Below are positions 1 to 8,749 of a DNA stretch of 36,968 nucleotides, in pieces. The notes below the pieces were generated by a model. That model saw nothing but the letters and a program-made list of their open reading frames with translations. It made no database searches and had not been told where the DNA came from. Each line of letters starts with the position of its first letter. The first letter of the stretch is position 1. This stretch comes from Trichodesmium sp. MAG_R02 (GTDB lineage: Bacteria; Cyanobacteriota; Cyanobacteriia; Cyanobacteriales; Microcoleaceae). The translations under genes were made by a program, and so were the position numbers. The DNA lies in assembly GCA_023356605.1 (NCBI GenBank), contig JAKQYE010000015.1, positions 1 through 36,968 of the forward strand. The letters run 5' to 3'.

Positions 1-2680
1 AAAAAACCAAGCATAGTGATAGTCAGGTTTAATTTCTAAAGCTTTTTCATAAGCAGCAATAGCCTCTTCATATCTTTCTAGATTTTCCAGAGCTATGCCT
101 TTAAAAAACCAAGCTTCGTGAAAGTCTGGTTTAATTTCTAAAGCTTTTTCATAAGCAGCAACAGCCTCTTCATATCTTTCTAAATTTCTCAGTGCATCTC
201 CCTTATTGTCCCAAGCTTCGTGAAAGTCAGGTTTAATTTCTAAAGCTTTTTCAAAAGCAGCAAGAGCCTCTTTATATCTTTCTAAATTTCCCAGAGCATT
301 GCCTTTACCATTCCAAGCTTCGTGAAAGTCAGGTTTAATTTCTAAAGCTTTTTCATAAGCAGCAAGAGCCTCTTCATATCTTTCTAAATCTACCAGAGCA
401 TTGCCTTTACCATTCCAAGCATAGTGATAGTCAGGTTTAATTTCTAAAGCTTTTTCAAAAGTAGCAAGAGCCTCTTCATATCTTTCTAAATTTCCCAGAG
501 CATTGCCTTTACCATTCCAAGCTTCGTGAAAGTCAGGTTTAATTTCTAAAGCTTTTTCATAAGCAGCAAGAGCCTCTTCATATCTTTCTAAATTTCCCAG
601 AGCATTGCCTTTACCATTCCAAGCATAGTGATAGTCAGGTTTAATTTCTAAAGCTTTTTCATAAGCAGCAATAGCCTCTTCATATCTTTCTAATTTTCTC
701 AGAGCTATGCCTTTACCATTCCAAGCATAGTGATAGTCAGGTTTAATTTCTAAAGCTTTTTCATAAGCAGCAATAGCCTCTTCATATCTTTCTAAATTTT
801 CCAGAGCATTGCCTTTACCATTCCAAGCATAGTGATAGTCAGGTTTAATTTCTAAAGCTTTTTCATAAGCAGCAAGAGCCTCTTCATATCTTTCTAAATT
901 TCCCAGAGCATTGCCTTTACCATTCCAAGCATAGTGATAGTCAGGTTTAATTTCTAAAGCTTTTTCATAAGCAGCAATAGCCTCTTCATATCTTTCTAAT
1001 TTTCTCAGAGCTATGCCTTTACCATTCCAAGCATAGTGATAGTCTGATTTAATTTCTAAAGCTTTTTCAAAAGCAGCAATAGCCTCTTCATATCTTTCTA
1101 AATTTATCAGTGCGTCTTCCTTGTTTCGCCAAGCATAGTGAAAGTCTGATTTAATTTCTAAAGCTTTTTCAAAAGCAGCAACAGCCTCTTCATATCTTTC
1201 TAAGATTATCAGAGCTGCGCCTTTATTATTCCAAGCTTCGTGAAAGTCAGGTTTAATTTCTAAAGCTTTTTCATGAGCAGCAAGAGCCTCTTCATATCTT
1301 TCTAAATTTTCCAGAGCTATGCCTTTATTGTGCCAAGCTTCGTGAAAGTCAGGTTTAATTTCTAAAGCTTTTTCATAAGCAGCAACAGCCTCTTCATATC
1401 TTTCTAAATTTCTCAGAGCTATGCCTTTATTGTCCCAAGCATAGTGAAAGTCAGGTTTAATTTCTAAAGCTTTTTCATAAGCAGCAACAGCCTCTTCATA
1501 TCTTTCTAAATTTCTCAGTGCATCTCCCTTCTTGTGCCAAGCATAGTGAAAGTCAGGTTTAATTTCTAAAGCTTTTTCATAAGCAGCAACAGCTTCTTCA
1601 TATCTTTCTAAGATTATCAGAGCATTGCCTTTATTATTCCAAGCACCATCATCGTCAGGTTTAATTTCTAAAGCTTTTTCATAAGCAGCAACAGCCTCTT
1701 CATGTCTTTCTAAATTTATCAGAGCTATGCCTTTATTGTGCCAAGCATAGTGATAGTCAGGTTTAATTTCTAAAGCTTTTTCATAAGCAGCAATAGCCTC
1801 TTCATATCTTTCTAAGATTATCAGAGCATTGCCTTTAAGATTCCAAGCACCATCATCGTCAGGTTTAATTTCTAAAGCTTTTTCAAAAGCAGCAACAGCC
1901 TCTTCATATCTTTCTAAATATCCCAGAGCTATGCCTTTATTATTCCAAGCATAGTGTAAGTCAGGTTTAATTTCTAAAGCTTTTTCAAAAGCAGCAAGAG
2001 CCTCTTCATATCTTTCTAAATCTCTCAGAGCTATGCCTTTATTGTACCAAGTATAGTGATAGTCTGGTTTAATTTCTAAAGCTTTTTCAAAAGCAGCAAG
2101 AGCCTCTTCATATCTTTCTGAATTTTCCAGAGCTATGCCTTTATTGTGCCAAGCAGAGTGATAGTCTGATTTAATTTCTAAAGCTTTTTCATAAGCGGCA
2201 ACAGCCTCTTCATATCTTTCTAAATTTCCCAGAGCATTGGCTTTACCATTCCAAGCATAGTGAAAGTCTGATTTAATTTCTAAAGCTTTTTCATAAGCAG
2301 CAACAGCCTCTTCATGTCTTTCTAAATTTTCCAGTGCATTGCCTTTATTGCCCCAAACATAGTGAAAGTCAGGTTTAATTTCTAAAGCTTTTTCATAAGC
2401 AGCAAGAGCCTCTTCATATCTTTCTAAATTGTCCAGAGCTATGCCTTTACCATTCCAAGCATAGTGAAAGTCAGGTTTAATTTCTAAAGCTTTTTCATAA
2501 GCAGCAACAGCCTCTTCATATCTTTCTAAATTGTCCAGAGCTATGCCTTTACCATTCCAAGCATAGTGAAAGTCAGGTTTAATTTCTAAAGCTTTTTCAT
2601 AAGCAGCAAGAGCCTCTTCATATCTTTCTAAATTTCCCAGAGCATTGCCTTTATTGTTCCAAGCTTTGTAATTATTTGGT
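1..2680 (-). repeat. 102-bp tandem repeat array coding for TPR units
   Basis: The anchor ccaagc (Ala-Trp codons on the minus strand), in a few units with one base changed, recurs every 102 bp exactly: 7, 109, 211, 313 and so on to 2659. That is 27 anchors, or at least 26 full units. Copies differ at few positions, mostly in the spacer before the anchor and in one Leu/Val/Ile codon. No unit breaks the frame. The unit nearest the N-terminus (about 2650-2690) has diverged most. Confidence 0.95.
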
Positions 2681-3447
2681 TCTATTTTTAAAGCTTCATC
2701 ACAAGTTAATATTGCCTCTTCATTTTGCTGAAACTTTCTATCTAGAGAAGCCTTTCTAACTAACAAATCTGCTTTTTGTCCGAGAGAAATTAAATCTTCA
2801 TCAAGTAAACTTTTAATTCTCACCCACTCAAACTTACGTTCTTGTCTAGTCAACTCTATATAATCCTCTAATTTCTTTTCACAGACTTCCAAAGATTCCT
2901 TATCAAAACTTTCCTTATCCATAGGAAACCGAAACAGCCCAGAACGCCAATCAAAAAAATCTGGCGCACGTTTAATTAGATAATCTATAGCAAACCTTGG
3001 TAACAGAAACACAAAGCAAATATCAAAATCATCCCTAAACCTTTCTCGCTGCTGATTCAAATTAATCAAAACCGGAGGAACTCCCCTCCTGCTAATAGAA
3101 ATAATCTCATTATTATCCCAACCTCTTTCTTTCATTTCCTCCTCATATTGATACAGAGAATATTCCAAACCAGTCACAAACAAAATATCAATTTCTTTCA
3201 GATTTGGTAATTCTTTGACTCGATTATAAAAATGATAAATAGTCTTATCTAAACCCAAAACATCTGCTCTTTTCTCCGGAATATCCAGGCGAATTTTCTC
3301 CATAATTTTTGTTCTCTTTGGTCGAGAACATTCCGCAAACAATAAACTAAAACCCTCATTAAATCTAATAGTCTCTACTAAAGCTTCATATTCCTCTGTA
3401 AATGTTAACGAAAAATCCTCTTGCCAAATAATTCTTTCTCCCTTCAT
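1..3447 (-). CDS. Giant TPR-repeat protein, C-terminus beyond window edge
   Basis: The frame is open from the ATG at 3447 to the left edge, at least 1149 residues. Residues 1 to about 250 are a non-repeated domain that I do not recognise (begins MKGERIIWQEDF). From there on it is a TPR solenoid of 34-residue units, with AWNxKGxAL on helix A and NLERYEEA, AAYEKALEIKP on helix B and the turn; Trp, Gly, Ala, Tyr and Pro lie at the usual TPR positions. TPR arrays bind proteins as scaffolds or sensors. The start overlaps the ATPase stop as ATGA (4 bp), so translation of the two is probably coupled. Units are almost identical at DNA level, with Leu, Val or Ile alternating in the E-A-x-A-A stretch. 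The function is unknown; as partner of a P-loop ATPase it may be the sensor of a STAND-like system (inference). Confidence 0.9.
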   Translation of the reverse strand, partial: MKGERIIWQEDFSLTFTEEYEALVETIRFNEGFSLLFAECSRPKRTKIMEKIRLDIPEKRADVLGLDKTIYHFYNRVKELPNLKEIDILFVTGLEYSLYQYEEEMKERGWDNNEIISISRRGVPPVLINLNQQRERFRDDFDICFVFLLPRFAIDYLIKRAPDFFDWRSGLFRFPMDKESFDKESLEVCEKKLEDYIELTRQERKFEWVRIKSLLDEDLISLGQKADLLVRKASLDRKFQQNEEAILTCDEALKIEPNNYKAWNNKGNALGNLERYEEALAAYEKALEIKPDFHYAWNGKGIALDNLERYEEAVAAYEKALEIKPDFHYAWNGKGIALDNLERYEEALAAYEKALEIKPDFHYVWGNKGNALENLERHEEAVAAYEKALEIKSDFHYAWNGKANALGNLERYEEAVAAYEKALEIKSDYHSAWHNKGIALENSERYEEALAAFEKALEIKPDYHYTWYNKGIALRDLERYEEALAAFEKALEIKPDLHYAWNNKGIALGYLERYEEAVAAFEKALEIKPDDDGAWNLKGNALIILERYEEAIAAYEKALEIKPDYHYAWHNKGIALINLERHEEAVAAYEKALEIKPDDDGAWNNKGNALIILERYEEAVAAYEKALEIKPDFHYAWHKKGDALRNLERYEEAVAAYEKALEIKPDFHYAWDNKGIALRNLERYEEAVAAYEKALEIKPDFHEAWHNKGIALENLERYEEALAAHEKALEIKPDFHEAWNNKGAALIILERYEEAVAAFEKALEIKSDFHYAWRNKEDALINLERYEEAIAAFEKALEIKSDYHYAWNGKGIALRKLERYEEAIAAYEKALEIKPDYHYAWNGKGNALGNLERYEEALAAYEKALEIKPDYHYAWNGKGNALENLERYEEAIAAYEKALEIKPDYHYAWNGKGIALRKLERYEEAIAAYEKALEIKPDYHYAWNGKGNALGNLERYEEALAAYEKALEIKPDFHEAWNGKGNALGNLERYEEALATFEKALEIKPDYHYAWNGKGNALVDLERYEEALAAYEKALEIKPDFHEAWNGKGNALGNLERYKEALAAFEKALEIKPDFHEAWDNKGDALRNLERYEEAVAAYEKALEIKPDFHEAWFFKGIALENLERYEEAIAAYEKALEIKPDYHYAWFF

Positions 3448-4761
3448 TGCACCAAGTCCTGAAAATTTTGTAATCCTCTAATCAATGGGTGAACATCATA
3501 CCAAACTTGCTTTTCTCCCTCCTCATCAAAATAAACATATTCTAGCAAACAACGATTAAATAATAAATCCCGATACTGTTGATTATTCAACACATATTTA
3601 TCACGAAAAACATTTGCCAATACTTGCCATTCTTCTTCTTGAACCGACCTTTTATAAGGAACTCTTGCTTCCGTAATTGCTCTTTGTACAACCCTAGCAG
3701 ATATAGGTAATTTACCTCCAGCACGTTTAATTACACTTTGCATTAACAACATTAATTCCCGAACATGACCTCCAGTCATTAAACAAACTTTATCCAATAC
3801 TTCTCCACTTTCAAACAAGTCTGTTTCTAAAGATAAATCCGACTTAACTTCCTTCACCCGCCTATCAATAATTTCCCTAACTTTAGCAACTCCTAACTCA
3901 TAAACTTCTCCTTCCCGAGTCTCCACCATAATCATCGGTAAAACTTGAGGTTCATCATATTCAACCTTCAGATTAGGAGCCTTATTAGAATAGACCATTG
4001 AAATAGGAATCGTATAAATTATATGGCAATCTAATCCCTTTAATTGGGCACTACGATCTAAAAAAATTTCATCGTGATTACTACGTCCGCCAGGCTGAAC
4101 AATTGGAACAATGCGGTCTAAATTATCAGCAATTATTACCAGTTTTGAACCAGATTCAAGTTTATTTTTAGCATCACGAATAAAAGCATTTACAGCATCA
4201 ATTAAACTTTCAGTATAAGGATTTACCCTATCTCGAATTTTTTTTTCTTAAAGTAGGTTCAGTCCTAATCTGTGCCGTAAGTTTTGCATATTGACTAATT
4301 TGTGATTCAACCGTCAAACTTTCCAAAGATATTTCCGTAGTTGCTAAATCTTTTAAATCTTCCCACCGTGCCTTTAACCAATCTAATAGTGGTTGAGGAT
4401 TAGCCTTTTTTAACTTTTCTAATAAATGTCTCGTACAAGCCAACAAAATATCAACATATTCCGTATCTTCTGGATTAATATCATTTTCATCCGCAGCAAA
4501 ATAAACTACAAAATATCCCTGATTTTCCAGGTATTCTTTCAGTCGTAAAAGTTCAGTTGACTTACCCGCCCCTCGATGTCCAGCATAAAGTTGACAAGTA
4601 TTATCATCAGAGTATTCAATATTAATAGCTAAATCTGTAATAACATCTCCATCTCCCCTAACTTCCCGACAGTCAACATATACTGGACTATCAGGTAGTA
4701 GAGGTTCAAAAGGCTTAAAAGAATTAAATAATCTTTTCAATAAATGTCTCTGATTTTCCAT
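3444..4761 (-). pseudogene. P-loop ATPase, one frameshift at a nine-A run
   Basis: Two frames join into one protein of about 438 residues if one base is removed from the run of nine A (T on the plus strand, 4238-4246). The N-terminal part (4761-4228) starts MENQRHLLKR after a good AAGGAG site and has Walker A GHRGAGKS at residues 61-68. After the shift come a Walker B-like segment (VIIADNLDRIV, near 4110-4140) and a C-terminal part (3998-3444) with the look of a winged-helix lid region. It resembles cyanobacterial AAA/STAND-type ATPases paired with TPR proteins. Its stop overlaps the TPR start, suggesting a two-gene operon. The shift may be a true mutation, an assembly error in a homopolymer, or a slippage site. 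As written, the product would end after 177 residues without Walker B. Confidence 0.8.
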
Positions 4762-4863
4762 TTATTAAAAATCTCCTTAAATTAATAATATTCATTCCAA
4801 TAGTCCAATAACACAGTTAAAATGGTACAACAACCATAGGTTAGATTTAGGGAAAAAACCCAA

Positions 4864-5081
4864 CCACAATTAAGTTTTGTTGAGTTTCACTTCCTTCTAC
4901 AAAAGCCGACATTGATATAGTAAGTAACTGACATAGCTAAAATATTGCAATACCATAATCAAGTTTTGTTCCGTGTCACTTCCTTCTATAAGGGCCGACA
5001 TTAATAAACATATTCGAGGGACAAAACCCAACCATAATCAAGGTTTTTTCCGTGTCACTTCCTTCTACAAAGGCCGACATT
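4864..5081. repeat. Three spaced direct repeats of about 50 bp
   Basis: Copies lie at about 4864-4913, 4952-5002 and 5031-5081, separated by unlike stretches of 38 and 28 bp. The shared core includes gtgtcacttccttctacaa and ends gccgacatt. Inside, CCTT and AAGG can pair around a CTAC(A) loop, and TGTC with GACA outside it. Copies 1 and 3 also share the preceding aaaacccaacca. They fill most of the 371-bp spacer upstream of the ATPase gene. The spacing resembles a tiny CRISPR, but there are no cas genes and the copies are imperfect. Confidence 0.65.
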
Positions 5082-5132
5082 AAATAGAAAGACTTTTTCA
5101 GCCCATTCAAATATCTCTCTATTATTTTTATC

Positions 5133-5663
5133 TTAACTATCCAAATTATGACTCTGATAATCTACCAACTTTACCAAAGTTTCAGGAAATATTTTAATAT
5201 CTATATTTTCATCTTCCCGTTGATATAAAGAACGCTTCACTTTCCCCAAATAAAGTGGTTGAGAAATACCTTCCTCTGGATGAATAATAGTTCTGACTCT
5301 AATAGTTAACTTATCTTCTCCACCTAAACGACCTAGAGAAAATAAATCTCCTGCCGCTTGCTCCATAGTTGCTACCAACTCTGATTCTGTAATAGTAGGA
5401 GAAACAGCAATTACTGTTTGAGTTGCACCATTATCATAAACTAATGTATATGGAACTGCTCCTGGAATTTCGACCCGATTAAATAATCCTAAACTTAAAC
5501 CAAATAAACCAGCAGTTAACACCCCCATAAAACCTGTTATTCCCACCAATCTAAATCTAAATCCCCAATTCAAAATAAAGCCAAAAACTGTCAAAAGAAA
5601 AAATCCAATTGTAGCAAAACTAAACCACTTAGAAGCAAGCAATAACTCTGTATTTGATAACAT
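5133..5663 (-). CDS. ycf51: Ycf51-family (DUF2518) membrane protein
   Basis: This 176-residue protein matches the family found in cyanobacteria and red-algal plastids as Ycf51; its role is not established. I chose the start MLSNTELLLASKW (5663) because family members begin there; an in-frame extension to 5732 adds 23 Lys/Ile-rich residues that do not look conserved. Two hydrophobic helices (about residues 15-35 and 42-62) surround a basic FRFRLVGITGFMGVL loop, which is the family signature. The rest is a soluble domain. It stands alone between spacers. No strong ribosome binding site is visible. Confidence 0.8.
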   Translation of the reverse strand: MLSNTELLLASKWFSFATIGFFLLTVFGFILNWGFRFRLVGITGFMGVLTAGLFGLSLGLFNRVEIPGAVPYTLVYDNGATQTVIAVSPTITESELVATMEQAAGDLFSLGRLGGEDKLTIRVRTIIHPEEGISQPLYLGKVKRSLYQREDENIDIKIFPETLVKLVDYQSHNLDS

Positions 5664-5902
5664 TTTTAACTTAATAATTCTGCAGATATACTTTTTGATT
5701 TTATAGTAAAGCTTCAAGCATTCAGCTATCAACTAAAATAAAAAACTATTAGTTGTAAAAGATTTTAATTGTATTAATATCCTAACACTTTTTTGTAGAG
5801 CTATAATTAGACTTTATAATTAGCAAATTACTCAAAATAAGTTATAGATAACTTCTGACTTATAACCAGGCACCCCTTTAGTTTTAACATCTTTAAGTAA
5901 CT

Positions 5903-6961
5903 TCATTCCTTTCTACTTAAAAGTAAATAAGTCCTCATCAAACCTTTTCCCTTAATCTCAATCATGCCTCTTTCTTCAAATATATAATTATTAGCCAGAC
6001 AATTATAAGTATCCTCAGTTACTTGAATAACACCAGGAATACCATGAGATTCCATGCGATGAGCTGTATTTACCGTATCTCCCCAAAGGTCATAAGCAAA
6101 TTTTTTTGTCCCAATAACTCCTGCTTCTACAGCCCCAGTGTTAACACCAATGCGAATTTGTAAAGTTTTTTTCAGCCTTTGAGAAATTCTCTTCACTTGA
6201 TCCAACATATCTAAAGCCATTTCCGCGATCGCCTCTGCATGGTCCTTTCTCAGAGTGGGAAGGCCTCCCACAACCATATAAGCATCACCAATAGTCTTGA
6301 TTTTCTCAAGCCCATATTTTTCAGCCAACTGATCAAAGCCAGAAAAAATCATGTTAAGTAATTCTACCAGTTCAGCCGGAGACAAATTAGCCGAAATTTT
6401 AGTAAACCCCACTAAATCAGCAAATAAAACAGTTACTTCACTAAAGCTATCAGCTATAGTTTTTTCTCCCTGTTTTAACCGTTGAGCAATTGGTGCTGGT
6501 AAAATATTTAACAGCAAACTTTCCGACTTTTCTTGTTCCTCAGCTAGTTGCTTTATATAAGCTCGTTCTTGGTCTCGAAGTCGTTTCTTTTCTAGACAAG
6601 CGTTAATTCTAGCTTTGAGGATTTCAGTTACAAAGGGTTTGGACAAATAATCTTCAGCTCCCAACTCAATGCAACGGACCATACTTTCAATATCGTCCAC
6701 TGCAGAAATCATTATTACTGGGATATGGCGTAACCCTGAATCAGTTTTAATAACTTCGAGAACCTGATAACCATTCATTTGTGGCATCATAATATCTAGC
6801 AGTACTAGATCAAATGATTTATTTCTCACCATTTCTAAAGCTTGAAACCCATCAGACGCAGAACTAGTCATATGGCCTTGTCTTTTAACTCGGCGAACTA
6901 AAAGGTTGCGGTTGAGTTGATTATCATCTACAATCAACAGATTACCTTGGTCATGTTTCAT
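5903..6961 (-). CDS. Response regulator with class III adenylate cyclase output domain
   Basis: The 352-residue protein has an N-terminal receiver (residues 1-125) with acidic pair D12/D13, phospho-acceptor D56 in LLDIMMP and K107 in SKPF. A coiled-coil linker (about 125-165) leads to a class III nucleotide cyclase. In the cyclase, FADLVGFT and GDAYMVVGG carry the two metal-binding Asp, the Lys of KIKTIGDAY and the Asp of YDLWGDTVN are the adenine-selecting pair, and NTAHRMES supplies the transition-state Asn and Arg. All key residues are present, so it should make cAMP in the cytoplasm when phosphorylated. Its start overlaps the upstream CheY-like gene by 11 bp, so the two are co-translated. 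No histidine kinase is in the window. Confidence 0.9.
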   Translation of the reverse strand: MKHDQGNLLIVDDNQLNRNLLVRRVKRQGHMTSSASDGFQALEMVRNKSFDLVLLDIMMPQMNGYQVLEVIKTDSGLRHIPVIMISAVDDIESMVRCIELGAEDYLSKPFVTEILKARINACLEKKRLRDQERAYIKQLAEEQEKSESLLLNILPAPIAQRLKQGEKTIADSFSEVTVLFADLVGFTKISANLSPAELVELLNMIFSGFDQLAEKYGLEKIKTIGDAYMVVGGLPTLRKDHAEAIAEMALDMLDQVKRISQRLKKTLQIRIGVNTGAVEAGVIGTKKFAYDLWGDTVNTAHRMESHGIPGVIQVTEDTYNCLANNYIFEERGMIEIKGKGLMRTYLLLSRKE

Positions 6962-7334
6962 TGGCCTGGTTTTTACTTATAAGATTTTTGATCTTGTCCA
7001 ATAGTCTAGAAAGTTCTACTGGTTTTGTATCATAATCATCACATCCAGCCTGTAAACATTTTTCTCGATCTCCCGTCATGGCATGGGCTGTCATTGCTAT
7101 TACTGGAATACTTTTGGTTTGGGGGTTAGCTTTAATTTTTCTAGTTGCTTCCCACCCGTCCAACTCAGGCAGACTCATGTCCATTATAATTATGTTTGGT
7201 GCTTCCGATATGGACATTTCTACCCCCTCTACACCATCAACAGCAATAACCACTTCAAATTTTTTACGAACCAGACGCCTAGACAACATATCCCGGTTCA
7301 TCTCATTGTCTTCAACCAAGAGAATCTTAACCAT
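6951..7334 (-). CDS. CheY-like single-domain response regulator
   Basis: This 127-residue stand-alone receiver has the acidic pair E8/D9, phospho-acceptor D52 (IIIMDMSLP), T82 in the conserved position (IAMTAHAM) and K104 (DTKPV). There is no output domain, so it probably shuttles phosphate or regulates by protein contact. It is upstream of, and overlaps by 11 bp, the REC-adenylate cyclase, which argues for one phosphorelay. The MTAHAM and GCDDYDTKPV motifs are typical of receivers that work with hybrid histidine kinases, but the kinase is not nearby. Confidence 0.9.
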   Translation of the reverse strand: MVKILLVEDNEMNRDMLSRRLVRKKFEVVIAVDGVEGVEMSISEAPNIIIMDMSLPELDGWEATRKIKANPQTKSIPVIAMTAHAMTGDREKCLQAGCDDYDTKPVELSRLLDKIKNLISKNQANET

Positions 7335-7448
7335 ACTATTGTTCTACCTATTTGGGCATTTCATCTTTAAAATATGTAAATTTTATCTGGCTCTCCTGAA
7401 TTAGGGAATTGATTAATAACTCATAGTTAATAACTGATAGTTGAATCT

Positions 7449-8555
7449 TTACATTACAGGTGGTAGGTTATTATCCCCATTATTTCTAATAATTGATTGG
7501 ATATTTTCAGCTTCTAACTTAGGTTTTAAATATAAATTTTCTACCAAAGCAGCACCGCCAGCAAACCAAGGCGGAAAAATCAATGCACCAATAATTCCTA
7601 ATAACTGAACCCCTACTAAAACTGATAGTAATTGATACAAAGGATGTACTCCAACAGAAGAACCTACGAGTAAAGGATCGAGTATGTAAGTCTCGACATT
7701 TTGGATAATATAGTACAAAATTATTACCCATAAAAATAACCATCCGCCTTTAGCAATAGCAACAATTAAAGCTGGAACTGCACCGAGAATTGGACCGATA
7801 AAAGGAATCAGGTTAGTAACAGAAGCTATTGCCCCTAAACCTAGAGAAAAATCTTGCAATCCTAAAAATCCCAAACCAGTAGTTGTTGCTACACCTAAAA
7901 TAGCAGAGACTATGATTCTACCTCTAATATAGCCTCCCATTCTTTGAGCGATAGGAATAACTTGACTTTCCAGACGTTTATCCCAAGGTTGAGGAAAAAG
8001 CTTTACTATACTAGTAATTAAAGTTTTACTATCAGATACCATATAACCAGAAATAAATAAGGCTAATATTAAACTGACAAGACCTCCCAACAAACCTTTA
8101 GTTAAACTATAGGAACGTAATAAAAATTGTTGACTAGAAGTAATTACCCAACTTGTGACAGACTTAGGATCAAAAAGTTTATTAATCCAATCAGGGGGAT
8201 TTTGAATTAAAAAACTAACAAAATTTCCAAAATTATCACTGATACTCTCAGAAAATAATGGTAACTCTCGCAAAAGTCTTTCAATTTGCTCGAATACTGG
8301 TGGACCAATAATTAATACTACACTGATAAATCCAGAAATTAGAGTTAAATAGACAATAACCACTCCTAACCAACGAGGTAATCTAATTCTTTCTGTTAAA
8401 TTTACTAATGGTGAAATTGACGCAGCTAAAATTACTGCAATCATCAACAGTACAATTAGACTTCGTACTTGCCATAAAATAACTAATAGTAAAAAACTAC
8501 TAATAATCAACAGAAGGTTAGATACAGAAATAGAAATCCTTTGCTCAGGTTTCAT
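7449..8555 (-). CDS. AI-2E/PerM-family membrane transporter-like protein
   Basis: The 368-residue integral membrane protein has the pattern of the AI-2E exporter (UPF0118/PerM) family: two hydrophobic helices at about residues 10-48, a helix at 60-85, a long amphipathic stretch at about 85-150, then several helices. Family features are the segment ISGYMVSDSK and the conserved LIPFIGPILGAVPALIVA (about 247-264). The C-terminal helix pair runs LLSVLVGVQLLGIIGALI. Family members are exporters or Na+/H+ antiporters; the substrate cannot be told here. It is on the same strand as the REC genes and cysS but separated by 114 and 194 bp, so probably transcribed alone. Confidence 0.85.
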   Translation of the reverse strand: MKPEQRISISVSNLLLIISSFLLLVILWQVRSLIVLLMIAVILAASISPLVNLTERIRLPRWLGVVIVYLTLISGFISVVLIIGPPVFEQIERLLRELPLFSESISDNFGNFVSFLIQNPPDWINKLFDPKSVTSWVITSSQQFLLRSYSLTKGLLGGLVSLILALFISGYMVSDSKTLITSIVKLFPQPWDKRLESQVIPIAQRMGGYIRGRIIVSAILGVATTTGLGFLGLQDFSLGLGAIASVTNLIPFIGPILGAVPALIVAIAKGGWLFLWVIILYYIIQNVETYILDPLLVGSSVGVHPLYQLLSVLVGVQLLGIIGALIFPPWFAGGAALVENLYLKPKLEAENIQSIIRNNGDNNLPPVM

Positions 8556-8749
8556 CGTAACTACTTGAATAGGTTATAAATTAAGAGCTAAAAGTTAATA
8601 ATTTTTAGATGATGGCAGTTTTCCTAAAAAAATATCAACTAATACTAGGTATATTAGGCAACCACTAAAGAAAAAAATGAGCTATTGGTATTTTGGAGAT
8701 ACTTTCTATTTCCTATTCCCTGCCTCCATATATTAAACCTAATATTTCC

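Noticed and set aside
4864..5081. Calling the three spaced repeats a CRISPR array
   Set aside because: Copies are imperfect, spacers differ in length, flanks are partly shared, and no cas gene is in the window.
7078..7404. Two overlapping plus-strand frames opposite the CheY-like gene
   Set aside because: They mirror a well-supported gene on the other strand and have unlikely composition.
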